From contig PS015047.1 of NCBI GenBank assembly GCA_048213135.1, positions 2,555 to 34,825 on the forward strand: a stretch of DNA of 32,271 bases, read 5' to 3'. Below are positions 21,734-32,100 of this stretch, piece after piece (position 1 is the stretch's first letter; every line of letters starts with the position of its first letter). Made by a program: the position numbers and the translations under genes. The notes under the pieces are model-generated. The model searched no databases. It worked only from the letters and a program-made list of their open reading frames with translations, and was not told the origin of the DNA. Source of the stretch: Reclinomonas americana ATCC 50394. Lineage: Eukaryota; Jakobida; Jakobea; Jakobida.

Positions 21734-23291
21734 GACTTCACGAGAAGCTGCAAGAGCTCCTCGATTCGACCAACGAAAACATCCGGCAGGCACAATCAGG
21801 TCTGCGGAAAATCGAGGCCGAGAACAGGGAATTCAAGGGGGGGAGCGGCGAGCAGCGCATGCGGCAGAGTCAGTTTGAGGCTCTGGCGAGCTCGTTGCGT
21901 GTTATTGCATACTGCTCAGGCCTTTATTACAACCTCTCATTCCCCTTTCGTAGGCTCATCGACCTCACCGGCAAGGTCCAGGAGCAGGAGAGTGTGTTTG
22001 CGATGCAGTACCGACAGAAGCTGAAGGGCGAGATTGAAATCGGTGAGTGCATACCGCGCTCTTCTCTTGCCAGGCAATCGACTCCGGACTCACTCACTCT
22101 CGTGCAGCGGATCCCACGGCCTCGAATGAGCAAGTCGAGGCGTACTTGAATGCCGGACAATCGAATCTGTTTGCCGACATGCTGTTCTCCAACTCTGCTT
22201 CGGCCGTCACGATTCGAACGACGTATGAGTTGGTTTGTCCGCGGCGCGTGTCCCTGTTGTGATGCAGCCTTCTCTTACGAAAGGGGTCTGTGACAGGCGG
22301 TGGAAAAGTATCGCGACCTTCTGCAACTCGAGCAGAGTCTGGAGGAGCTGCACGAGCTGATGGTGGATTTCAGTAACCTCGTGTTCACAGTTGAGTGCGC
22401 GGACTTCTTCTGTTGCTCCTCTCCGTGTCTCATGTCGCCGTCTCGCGTCACAGCAAGGAGCACTGGTGAACAAAATCTCCAATAATATAGCCAAGGCTGC
22501 GAATTATGTGGAACAAGGCTACAAGGCGTTGGTGGCGGCCGCCAAGTATAAGAAGAAGGCAAATAAGGTGAGTCGGTAACGGGGGAAGGGGATGGGAGAG
22601 GGGCTGTCGTACTTCCTCAAATCGTTTGTGTGATGGATGGAAAAAGACTTGTAGGGAGCAGATAGAGTAGTTTGTCGTCTTAGATGTGGAGAAGATTGCG
22701 GAGGAATCATGTGCGGGAGACAGTGTAGTGTTTCGGAAGCAAGTCGATTGCCATGTAAGCAGAAGTTCGATGGGTAGTGCAGCAGCGGAAAGCGAGTGGC
22801 TTGACACAGGAGAGAGCGAGTTGTGCGGCGTAGAAGTGCGCCTGAGGGGAGGAGATTGTCTTGGCAGGTGGCACAGGGGATACGGGGGCAAGGAGGGAAG
22901 TGTTCATCGATGTCAGGTGGAGGGGGCTGAGTGTCAACAGAGGAGGGCGAGAGTAATACGTGTGTTTGAGAGGTGGAGATGCGAGAGTAATACGTGTGTT
23001 TGAGAGGTGGAGATTGTCTTGTCAGATAGTACGGGGGACTCTCATCGATGCCAGCTGGGCGTTAACTGTCAGAGGGCGAGAGTAATTCGTGTGCTGAAGA
23101 GGAAAAGATTGTCTTGTAAGAGGATACGGCGTGCAAGGCAGTTCTCATCAATACATGCTCACTTCGCCTTCCCGTTCCCTTCACCACCCCCACAGAAAAA
23201 GATGATCATCATCGCCATCGTCGTGTGTATCGCCATTGTGGTGGTCATTGGCATCATTTTGGGCATCAGCTTTGCCTTCCGCTTATTCTGA
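21734..23291 (+). CDS. Syntaxin (Qa-SNARE), N-terminus not resolved
   Basis: Exons are 21734-21893, 21954-22042, 22108-22232, 22297-22389, 22454-22567 and 23196-23291, all in consistent phase with a TGA stop. The first exons give amphipathic helices (LHEKLQELLDSTNENIRQAQ) that fit the Hb and Hc helices of a syntaxin Habc domain. A linker with FADMLFSNSAS follows, then the SNARE motif: LQLEQSLEELHELMVDFSNL, TQGALVNKISNNI and AANYVEQGYKALVAA. The Gln of TQGAL matches the zero-layer Gln of Qa-SNAREs. A KKKANK-KKM basic collar and a C-terminal membrane anchor (IIIAIVVCIAIVVVIGIILG) complete it. It should act in membrane fusion, probably at the plasma membrane or endosomes; the exact compartment cannot be told. 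The Ha helix and start codon lie upstream, in or near the repeat and gap region at 21377-21733. Confidence 0.9.
22568..23195 (+). repeat. 628-base last intron of syntaxin with short tandem repeats
   Basis: The intron contains direct repeats built on GCGAGAGTAATACGTGTGT (near 22948 and 22981, with a diverged copy near 23078) and a longer related block containing GAGATTGTCTTG (near 22851 and 23010). The acceptor is CCCCACAG at 23188-23195. No gene seen. Confidence 0.7.
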
Positions 23292-23312
23292 TCGGGTCTC
23301 GCCGCCAGTGTC

Positions 23313-23319
23313 ATTAAAA
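23313..23319 (+). terminator. Possible ATTAAA polyadenylation signal of syntaxin
   Basis: ATTAAA lies about 23 bases after the syntaxin stop codon. This is a common variant of the AATAAA signal and fits the tight tail-to-tail spacing with the minus-strand gene that ends at 23351. Confidence 0.35.
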
Positions 23320-23350
23320 TATTGGGATGAACTTTACGAGTGGTTGCTAT

Positions 23351-23936
23351 TCAATTGAAGGGCCGTGGTCTGGCCAGCGGCGTGCTCTCGGCGACCACCT
23401 TGCGCAGCTCGTCCACCCGCTGTGCGCGAGATTCGAGCAGCGAGGAGGAGGGTGTGGAGGCGAGGAAGAAGATTTCTCCGCGCTTCTCGTAGACCTCCTG
23501 CGGGGAGGCAAGCAGGAGAGGGTGAGGGTGGGTGGGTTGGTGGGAAGAGGAGGAGGGTGGAGGGAAGACTCACTCGTCGCGCTCCGACTTGTCGCAGCTC
23601 GGCGATTTCGGCGTTCACTGTGGCGATCTGGAGAGGGAGAATGGTGAGGGAGGGGGAGAAGGAGAGAGGGAGGGCAAGAAGTAGAGAACACAGGGAGGGA
23701 GGGAACAGAACGAAAGAAGCCTGCCTCCGAGGTACAGAAGGGCAGCATGTCTCCCCTATCGCAACTCAAGGAGGAGGAGGAGGAGGAGGAGGAGGAGAGA
23801 AAGACTGCTTGCGCCACCATCAGACAACCGTTCCCTTTCGCCTTCCCCTGCAAACCTCTCTCTCCGCCTTGATGATCCTCTGTCGATGCACCGGCACCTC
23901 GCGCACATATTGCAGCGCCTGCTCTATAAGAACACG
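23351..23936 (-). CDS. Prefoldin beta-like small coiled-coil protein, 5' exon(s) not found
   Basis: Minus-strand exons are 23856-23936, 23574-23627 and 23351-23497, all joined in phase 0 and ending in TGA. They encode a helix (VLIEQALQYVREVPVHRQRI), a second helical exon (IATVNAEIAELRQVGARR), then EVYEKRGEIFFLASTPSSSL and LESRAQRVDELRKVV. The Y-E-x-x-G-x-(I/M)-F-x-L turn between two coiled-coil helices fits the beta-hairpin region of prefoldin beta subunits such as PFDN1. If so, it is part of the chaperone that passes actin and tubulin to CCT. The assignment rests on the pattern alone. The first exon with the start codon should lie right of 23936, within or beyond the CA-rich repeats, and was not identified. 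The 3' end is 60 bases from the syntaxin stop. Confidence 0.55.
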
Positions 23937-24433
23937 CTGAAACACACACAAACCAATCAGAAAATCACACCAAACGAGCCAGAAGCACTCACAATCAACA
24001 CACGCTGACGAATCCCCACACCAAACACTCACCAAACACACAACACACATTGACAAAACTTCGTACAAATGCACGCAAATCACACTAAACAAGCGAGAAG
24101 CACCCACAAGCACACACACGCTGATGAATCCCCACATACAGGCACACTAAACACACACCAAACACACACCAAACACGCACGAAACACTCAGCAAAACACA
24201 CAAGTATACAAGAACTCATCACATCACACAAAGCTGCCTCTGTGCCTCGCAAAAACACACGCAGACGAAGCCCCACACACAGGCACACTAAACACACAAC
24301 AAACACACACCAAACACTCACCAAACGCACTCCAAAACACACAGACACTGTCAGGACACACGACGTTCACAATCACTCTTTCGTTGAGCGCACTTACTCC
24401 CTTGCCTCTCCCTCTCCACCTCTCTCAGAGACC

Positions 24434-24532
24434 ACGAGTCTCCTCTCTCCACACGCACGCAGCGCCTCACAGGACGCCTCCATTGGCACTTCGTGCACCG
24501 ACTCGAAGCTACAAAGACACAAATACTCATGA
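24434..24532 (+). pseudogene. Broken copy 1 of exon 1 of the cyclase-like gene (start lost)
   Basis: The stretch matches the first 28 or so codons of the gene starting at 25295, but the start codon is ACG instead of ATG. After the shared part (SLLSPHARSASQDASIG) it runs into KLQRHKYS and a stop instead of the acidic continuation of the real exon. It belongs to the tandem array. Confidence 0.75.
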
Positions 24533-24857
24533 CAATAGTCTCAGCGCCTCACAAGCACACACACTGGCGAATCCCCACACACAGGCACACTAAACACACA
24601 CCAAACACTCACCAAAGCACATACATTGACAGAACTTCGAACAAACGTCACACAAATCACACTGAACAGTCTCTGCGCCTCACAAGCATACACGTCACAT
24701 ACAGGCACACAAAACACACACCAGACACTCACCAAACACTCACCAAAAACACACTCAAGCTCTCAGGACACGCGAAGTTCGAAATCAGTCACCAGTGAGA
24801 GCGCCCCTTGCCTCTCTCTGCCTCTCTCTGCCTCTCTCCTTCTCTCTCTCAGAGACC

Positions 24858-24956
24858 ATGAGTCTCCTCTCTCCACACGCACGCAGCGCCTCACAAGACG
24901 CCTCCATTGGCGCCTCGTGCACCATCTCGAAGCTACAAAGACACAAATACTCATGA
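24858..24956 (+). pseudogene. Broken copy 2 of exon 1, still a 32-codon open frame
   Basis: This copy keeps ATG and encodes MSLLSPHARSASQDASIGAS, then a short tail ending KLQRHKYS before TGA. It has the same upstream CTCAGAGACC block as the true gene at 25295. It could act as an upstream open reading frame or alternative first exon if transcribed, but no donor site following the real exon pattern is seen. Confidence 0.7.
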
Positions 24957-25294
24957 CAATAGTCTCAGCGCCTCACAAGCAACACACGCTGATGAAGCCC
25001 CACACACAGGCACACTAAACACTCACCAAACACACACCAAATCACATACATTGACAGAACTTCGTACAAACGTCACACAAATCACATGAACAGTCTCTGC
25101 ACCTCGCAGCCAACACGCGCTGATGATCCCACATACACAGGCACACTAAACACACGCCAAACACTCACCAAACACTCACCAAAACGCACAGACATTGTCA
25201 GGACACGCGAAGTTACTCTTTCGCTGAGCGCACTGACTCCCTTGCCTCTCCCTCTCTGCCTCTCTCCCCCTCCCTCCCTCCTCTCTCAGAGACC

Positions 25295-25611
25295 ATGAGT
25301 CTCCTCCTCTCTCCACACGCACGCAGCGCCTCACAGGACGCCTCCATTGGCGCCTCGTGCACCGACTCTGACGAGGAAGAAGGCGACGATGAAGAGAGAA
25401 GCACCATTACTGCGCAGTCGGATCGCAGAGAAAAGGCCGTGTTTTCGCCGTTGTTGCCCGCGGGCGCAGGTGAGAGAGAAGAGAGAAGAATGGAGGCTCG
25501 ATATCTTTGTTAAACACACACACACACACTTGCACACACACACACTCACTGCACACACACACTCACTCACTGTNNNNNNNNNNNNNNNNNNNNCACACAC
25601 ACACTCACCTA

Positions 25612-25680
<69 letters not shown>

Positions 25681-28555
25681 ACACTCACTCAGTCACTCCC
25701 ATTCTCTGCTCCGTTTCTCACACAGAGATCACTCACTCTGTGCTGCTCTCCCTCCTTCACTTCCCTTCTCTCCTTTCTGCCCTGCCTTGTTCTCTCTCCT
25801 CTCGTCTCTCACTCACCCTTGATCGCATGTCCGATCGCATATGTCCGATCATCTCTCTCTTTTTGTTTCTCTCTTCGTTTTGCAAGCTTTGTGCATCGCG
25901 TCTTATGTGTACGATGAGTATCTGTGCACCATTGTCCTTGTCGTTGTGATAGCTGCGCGCAGAAGGAGATTGTATCGTTTATCAGCCGTTTATCGAGGTG
26001 TTGTGCTCGAAGCATGTGGACCTGCTGTGTTTGTCTCCCTCTTTGTCTGCTGCTTCCCGTCGACGAGACTACTCTCTCACCTCTTCCTTCTCTGCAGTGT
26101 GCTCTCATTCTCTCTCTCTCTTTCCCTCGCTCCGAATTCTCTTTCTCTTCCTTCGATTCACTTGTTCTCACGCCATTCATGCATCGTCTCATAAGGTGAC
26201 TTGCTTCCAGCCTTTCCTTCTGCCTTTCTCCACCGTCCTCTCTTTCTTTTCCCTTCTCTCTCACACGCACCACGCACACACACACTCACTCCTCTCTTCT
26301 GTGTCCCCGCGCCATGCATCCGCCCTCTCTCTTCTTCAGATCAGTAGGCGTCCTTCATTCTATCTTCTCCTCTCTCATCTCTTCTCCTCCCTCCCTCCCT
26401 CATCTCCTTCTCTTTCATTCTCTCTCCTTGTCCCCACACCATTCAGCCATCCTCTCCTTCATTCCTCTCGTAAAGCACCTGTCCCTTTCTTTCTGCCGTT
26501 CTCCTCTCTCCCTTCCTCCCTCTCTCTCCCTCCTCCCTTCCTCCCTCCTTCCCTCCTCTCTCTCTCTCCCATCCGTTTCCTTGTGCCTCATCCCTTCTCC
26601 TCTTCTCCCTTACAGCGGGCTGGCCCTTCCTCGGCCACCACGCCGAATCCGCCACTGGCGGCGACGTCACCAGCAACCCGCAATCCGCACACACTCCCTG
26701 CATCGCCAGCCCACAATCGCCCACACCGCTGCAGCCGCCAACCTTTGACGAAACGCTGCCTCCTCCTCCTCCGTCCACCGTCAGTCGCGCGTGCAGTCCC
26801 ATCTCCGAGGCCATGTCGTCGTCGCTCTCGCCGCAGTTGGTGTCACTGCGAGCGCAAGTCATGGTCTGCTTTCTCTCATCACGCTCCTCGTGCAAGCCGT
26901 GACTCATTGTGTTTTGTCGTCTTGGCAGCAACTGGAGATGCGCAATCGAGCACTGGAGGAGGAGCTGGCACGCAGAGACGCGCGCCTCCAGTACAACTCG
27001 CGCGCGGTGGAGATTATGCGTGACTCGCTGCTCAAGGACAATGTGCTGCTGCGCAAGACGCTGTCGTATCTGGACGTGGATATCGGCGAGCTCACCGAAT
27101 TCAAGACGGAGGAGTGGGGCGATGTGGAAGGGTGGCGCGAGGAGCAGGACAGCGCCATTCGCAAGCAGGTCACCGGGGCCATGCAACTGCAGGAACTCAA
27201 AATGCAGATTCGACAGCTGGAGCGGGAGCTGGAGACCACAGAGAAAGGCAGGTGGTGGTGGTGGGGCGAGAGTAGTTTTCATTCTCTCTTGGCAGGGGCC
27301 TTGCTCTCTGCACACTCTCGTGCTTTGTTCCGTGGTTCCTGTGCACATGCGATTGTGCAAGAGCTCTCTGCCTCTCCTGGCGGCCATTTCCCGTCGTACA
27401 AGTGGTCTTCTTTCGCCCGTTGCTGGGTTCCTCCAACTTCCTCGTTCTCCTGTCTTTATGTTGATTCGTGCTCGCTTGAACATACTAGAGTTCGCTTCTT
27501 TCGCCGGGCCGGGCTCTCTTCCTTGAATTGCCGTTCCCACTTGGTTGTGCATATATTCTTCTCTTGCTCCCAATAGCTGGATCCTGTGTTGCCTTCTTTC
27601 CTCTGCTTTCAATTGCTCTCCTTATTCTTGCCTTCTTCTGCTGTTCTTCTTTGTTTGTTCGTGCTCATTTCCTTCTCCTCTTCTCCTTCTCCTCCTCCTC
27701 CTTTCCCCACTTCGCAGTGAACACCACCCTCCGCCGCAAGCTGGCCACCCACAGCAGCGCCTGGCACACCAAGTTCAACGCCCTCTACCGCTACCTGCAG
27801 TGCCACCTGGCCGACGAAATGTCCTACTTTGTGTGCCGTTTGCGCGACAAGGCTCGCATGCCACCCGCCGGCGTGCCGGTGACGCTGATTGCCACTGGTG
27901 TGTTTATCAATGTGAGCTTTGTCTCCTTTCGCTGCCTCACGCATGTCGCTTGCAGAGGCCGAGGGCATCAAGAAACTGTGGGAGACCTCGCCTCTTCTGG
28001 CGGTGACGTGCCTCCGGCTGTTGTACTCGTGCCTGCGACAAGTGGCGCATGCGGTATGTTTGTCAATGCGGTGCAAGCGACTGCCTTCTCTCTCATTCTT
28101 GGAGCGTATGACTTCCCTCTTTCATTCTCTTTGATTTGCGGCGGTGTTTATGATGCTTCACTCTTCCGTCTCGGTTTTTCTCTCGAAGATATCAACGGCG
28201 ATTCTCTCTCAAGCTGTTTCATTCTCTGTCACTCAAGCTGTTGTCCTGTGCTCCTTTCCTTCTCGTGATTCCTTTCAATGCTTTTCTCAGCACTCCAACT
28301 GTCTCACACTTTGAGCTACACTCGCGTGTCCTTCTCACCCTCTCGCTTTCTCCTTTTTCCTCTGTCGTCCCATCAATTGTTCGCATTCTGTTGCTCACTC
28401 TCTTGGTATTGCAACTATGTTTTTTCACGTCCCTCTTCTATTGCGCGTTTCTCTTTCTCTCACTCCTGCTGTCGCTGCTTGCCTTGTTTCCTTCTCATCT
28501 TTCCTGCCATTCCTTTTCTTGCTGTTGTTCTTCCTCTTGCATCCTTCGCCCCCTT

Positions 28556-28615
<60 letters not shown>

Positions 28616-29138
28616 GTCGTCTTCTCGTACGTACCGTACGTACGTACGTAGTTACGTACGTTCTTCTTCTTCGTCTCTACTCTTCTTCGTTCGTTACGTC
28701 GTCGTACGTNNNNNNNNNNNNNNNNNNNNNNNNNNNNNNNNNNNNNNNNNNNNNNNNNNNNNNNNNNNNNNNNNNNNNNNNNNNNNNNNNNNNNNNNNNN
28801 NNNNNNNNNNNNNNNNNNNNNNNNNNNNNNNNNNNNNNNNNNNNNNNNNNNNNNNNNNNNNNNNNNNNNNNNNNNNNNNNNNNNNNNNNNNNNNNNNNNN
28901 NNNNNNNNNNNNNNNNNNNNNNNNNNNNNNNNNNNNNNNNNNNNNNNNNNNNNNNNNNNNNNNNNNNNNNNNNNNNNNNNNNNNNNNNNNNNNNNNNNNN
29001 NNTGTCTGCTGAATGTTGAAATATGTTTTGTAAGGGAGGATGCTGATCACCAGCGTGCTGCGCAGCCCTCGCTGTACGGCCAAGGCGGATGTACGGTACA
29101 GCAGGTTGTTCTTCCTCTTGTCATCCTTCGCCCCTTTC

Positions 29139-29185
<47 letters not shown>

Positions 29186-32100
29186 GTCATACATGTTGCT
29201 TCCTGAGTCCCATGAATTGTTCGCATTCTCTTGCTCACTCTCTTTGCGTTACGGCAGCGTTTTCGCACTTCCCTCTTCTCTCGCGCGTTTCTCTTCCTCT
29301 CTCTCCGGCTGTCGCTGTGCACCTTGTTTCATATTGTCTTTTGCTTTTCTTTTTTTCTGTTGTTCTTCCTCGTTCTCTTCTTGCAACACTTGCTCCCTTT
29401 CTTTTTCTCTCTCTGTCTCTCTGTCTCTCGTCATACATGTTGCGTTCCTCAGTACCATGAATTGTTCGCATTCCCTTGCTCACTCTCTTTGCGTTATGGC
29501 AGCGTTTATCACGCTTTCCTCTGCCATCTCGTGCAGCTGTTGCCTCCTGCCACATTTCTTTCTCGTCAGTTCCTGGCGTTGCTTTCCATTTGCCGCCTGC
29601 AGTCTTTCTTCTCTTAATCTCGTCACACGCTCCTCCTCATGTCTCACCTTGTTCGCGAACTTGCTTCATTCTCTCTTCTCTCTCTCTCTCTCCCATCTCT
29701 CTCCCTCTTTCCTTCCCTCTCCCTCTCCCCCCTCCCCCCTCTCTCTCCACTCCTTCTCCCTCTCTCATTCTCCCTCCCCCTTTCCCTCGTCGTAGCACTC
29801 CTGCGTGGAGGTCCACTCCAAAGGCAACCGCATGCTGCTGGTGGCCAGTCGCCCCACCGACGCCGTCCTCTTTTGCCTGCGCGCACAAGAGCAACTATTG
29901 CGTGTAGACTGGCCAGCCGACCTCGACGAGCAGGCCCCGTGCTTCCAGGCACTCAAGTGCGTGCCTCTCTTCTCCCTGCCCCTGTTATTCTCCCGCTCAC
30001 CAACGCACACCACAGATCGGCGGACGACCGTCTCCTCTTCCATGGCGTGCGCGTGCGCATGTCGGTGCTCAACGGCGAGCCACTATGGTCAGTGCCTACT
30101 CACACCGCACTCGTCTGCACGAGCTGGCTGCCTGACCTTGTACGTGCACACGCAGGTTCTTGGATCCAGCCATGACCAATCGCGTGTACTATTATGGTCC
30201 GATTGTGCGCGACGTGTCGCTGATGGCGGCGGCTGCCAATGGCGGCCAAATTCTCATCACGCACGACGTGTACACGGCCGCCCAACCGGTGCTCTTGGAC
30301 GTGCATCACATTAAGGCCGAGTTTACAGACATGGGGCGCGTGGAGTTGTCGACAGGTACTTTGTCACTCTTTCTCTCACCTTGTCCTCCTTCTCCTCACC
30401 CTCCCCTCGCCAGACAATGGCGAGCAAGGCACGCGCATCTGGAGCGCCGTCCCGCACTCGCTCCGCGGGCGACTCTTTCGCGGTCTCTTGCTGGATCGCT
30501 CGCTCAAGAGGCGCGCCGAGCCGTTCGAGTCGATGCTGCCGGACGGCATGAGCCTTGATACGCGGTACAGCGGTGTCGTCAGCGGGGGCGACATGGACCT
30601 GAGCGATCTGGGTCGGCGAATGGAGCAGTTTGCCGATTTCTGCGTGCAGTGCAACCTGGAGGTGGAGCGGCTCGCGCAGCTGCGTGACAACTCCGTGCAA
30701 CACAATGGCAGCTCGCTACCGCGCGAGCTCGACGACGACGATGAGCTCGAGGCACTGTGGAACGAGGCGCTGACCGACATGGAACGCAATTGCTGGGCCA
30801 CACTGAATGCCACCGAGGGCGACGAGCAGGCGGAGCGACTGGAGGTGCTCGAGCCAATTGTGGCCGAGATGCGTGAGCTGCTCAGTCGTCTGGTCCCCGA
30901 ACCAGTACCTGTTGTGCACAGTCGTGCAACGTCAGCCATGCATCCAGTGTGGCGCCCGGCTTGTTGCGTGTCTGCTGAATGTTGAAATATGTTTTGAAGG
31001 GAGATGCTGATCACCAGCGTGCTGCGCAGCCGCGGCGGGAGGGCTCACCGACGAGTTTGGTGTCGTGCGCACGCCACCCGAGGGCAGCGGAAGAAGGAGA
31101 CAGAACAGCAAGAAGCGCATCACCCCGCGTGGTCCACAGCCGCCGCGGGATCCCATGGCGCGTGCCCTGCCGGAGACCACCACCATCAATGTGTGGGGCA
31201 ATCAGGGGACAGCGCGATTGAATGAGGGTTTGTGGGCGTGTCTGGCTCTCCGCTTAACTCTGAGGCTCGGTGCTGATTGCAGATGCTGTGCAGGTGCAGG
31301 TGGAGTGCAGTTACCGCCGCGAGTTCCGCGGTCGTCGTCGGATGCTGAGATAATAGTACGTCGAAAATGAGAATTGGCTCGCATTCGTCAAAGCCCGTCT
31401 TTCTTCTTCTATTTCTCATGCATTCTTCCTCCTTGTGTTCCATGCTTCTCATTTGAGCATGCTGCTGTTGTTGCTGTTGCTATTGTTGTTGTTGTAATTG
31501 TTGTTATTTGTTTGTTCCCATACTTCTGCTGCTCTCTTTGTCGTGTCGTCGTCGTTGTCGTTGCGCCGTCGTCGTTGCTGTTGTTGCTGTCTCTTTCTTG
31601 ATGTCTCTTCCCTTTTCTTGTCGTCGGCTGCTCTTTGTCATGTATTGTTGACATCCTCTCTGCTCAATCTTCAGTCGAAAAATCTCCCTTTATCACTTTA
31701 TCTTTCTGCCCTCAGCCTTGTCTCTCATCTCTCACCCTCCAGTTCCACTTCCCCCATCTGTCCCCAGTTTGTCCTCGTCCCTCTTTCTCTCTGCATTCTT
31801 GTACTTGCCTCTTTTTCACACCCTGCGCCACTTCCCTCTTCCCCTCTGCCACTCTTCTCCTCTTTCCCTCCCCCTTCACCCCCTTCACCCCTTCACCCCC
31901 TTCGCCACTTTCCTCTTCCCCTCTTCCCCTATTTCCCACACCTATTCCACTTCCCATATTCCCTCTCCCTCTCTTCCCTCTCTTCCCCCTTTCGCCTCTT
32001 TACCCCTTCGCCTCTTCACCTCTCCCCCTTTCATCCGTTCCCGTCTCCCATCACCCCTCATCCCTTCACACACACACACACTCCTCTCCGCGCTGCTTTG

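Larger units (their letters stand above)
23940..25285. repeat. Tandem array of about 430-base units, CA-rich
   Basis: Similar blocks recur: GACA(G/A)AACTTCG near 24052, 24629 and 25054; CACAGGCACACTAAACAC near 24580, 25003 and 25135; and CTCAGAGACC followed by an exon-like stretch at 24424, 24848 and 25286. The distance between the exon-like stretches is 424 and 437 bases. The array carries the promoter side of the cyclase-like gene and may also hide the first exon of the minus-strand prefoldin-like gene. Long TG-rich or CA-rich frames in it are not genes. Confidence 0.75.

Noticed and set aside
23940-25290. CRISPR-like or regularly spaced repeat array
   Set aside because: Units are about 430 bases, diverged and eukaryotic in context, with exon copies inside; there are no short repeats with unique spacers.
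25885-26060. Possible extra exon in intron 1 of the cyclase-like gene
   Set aside because: The stretch is complex and open, but exon 1 and exon 2 already join in phase and no pair of splice sites gave a convincing in-phase insert.
26443-27612. 389-codon minus-strand frame
   Set aside because: It lies antisense to well-supported exons of the coiled-coil/cyclase-like gene and is a shadow of GC-rich coding sequence and purine-rich intron.
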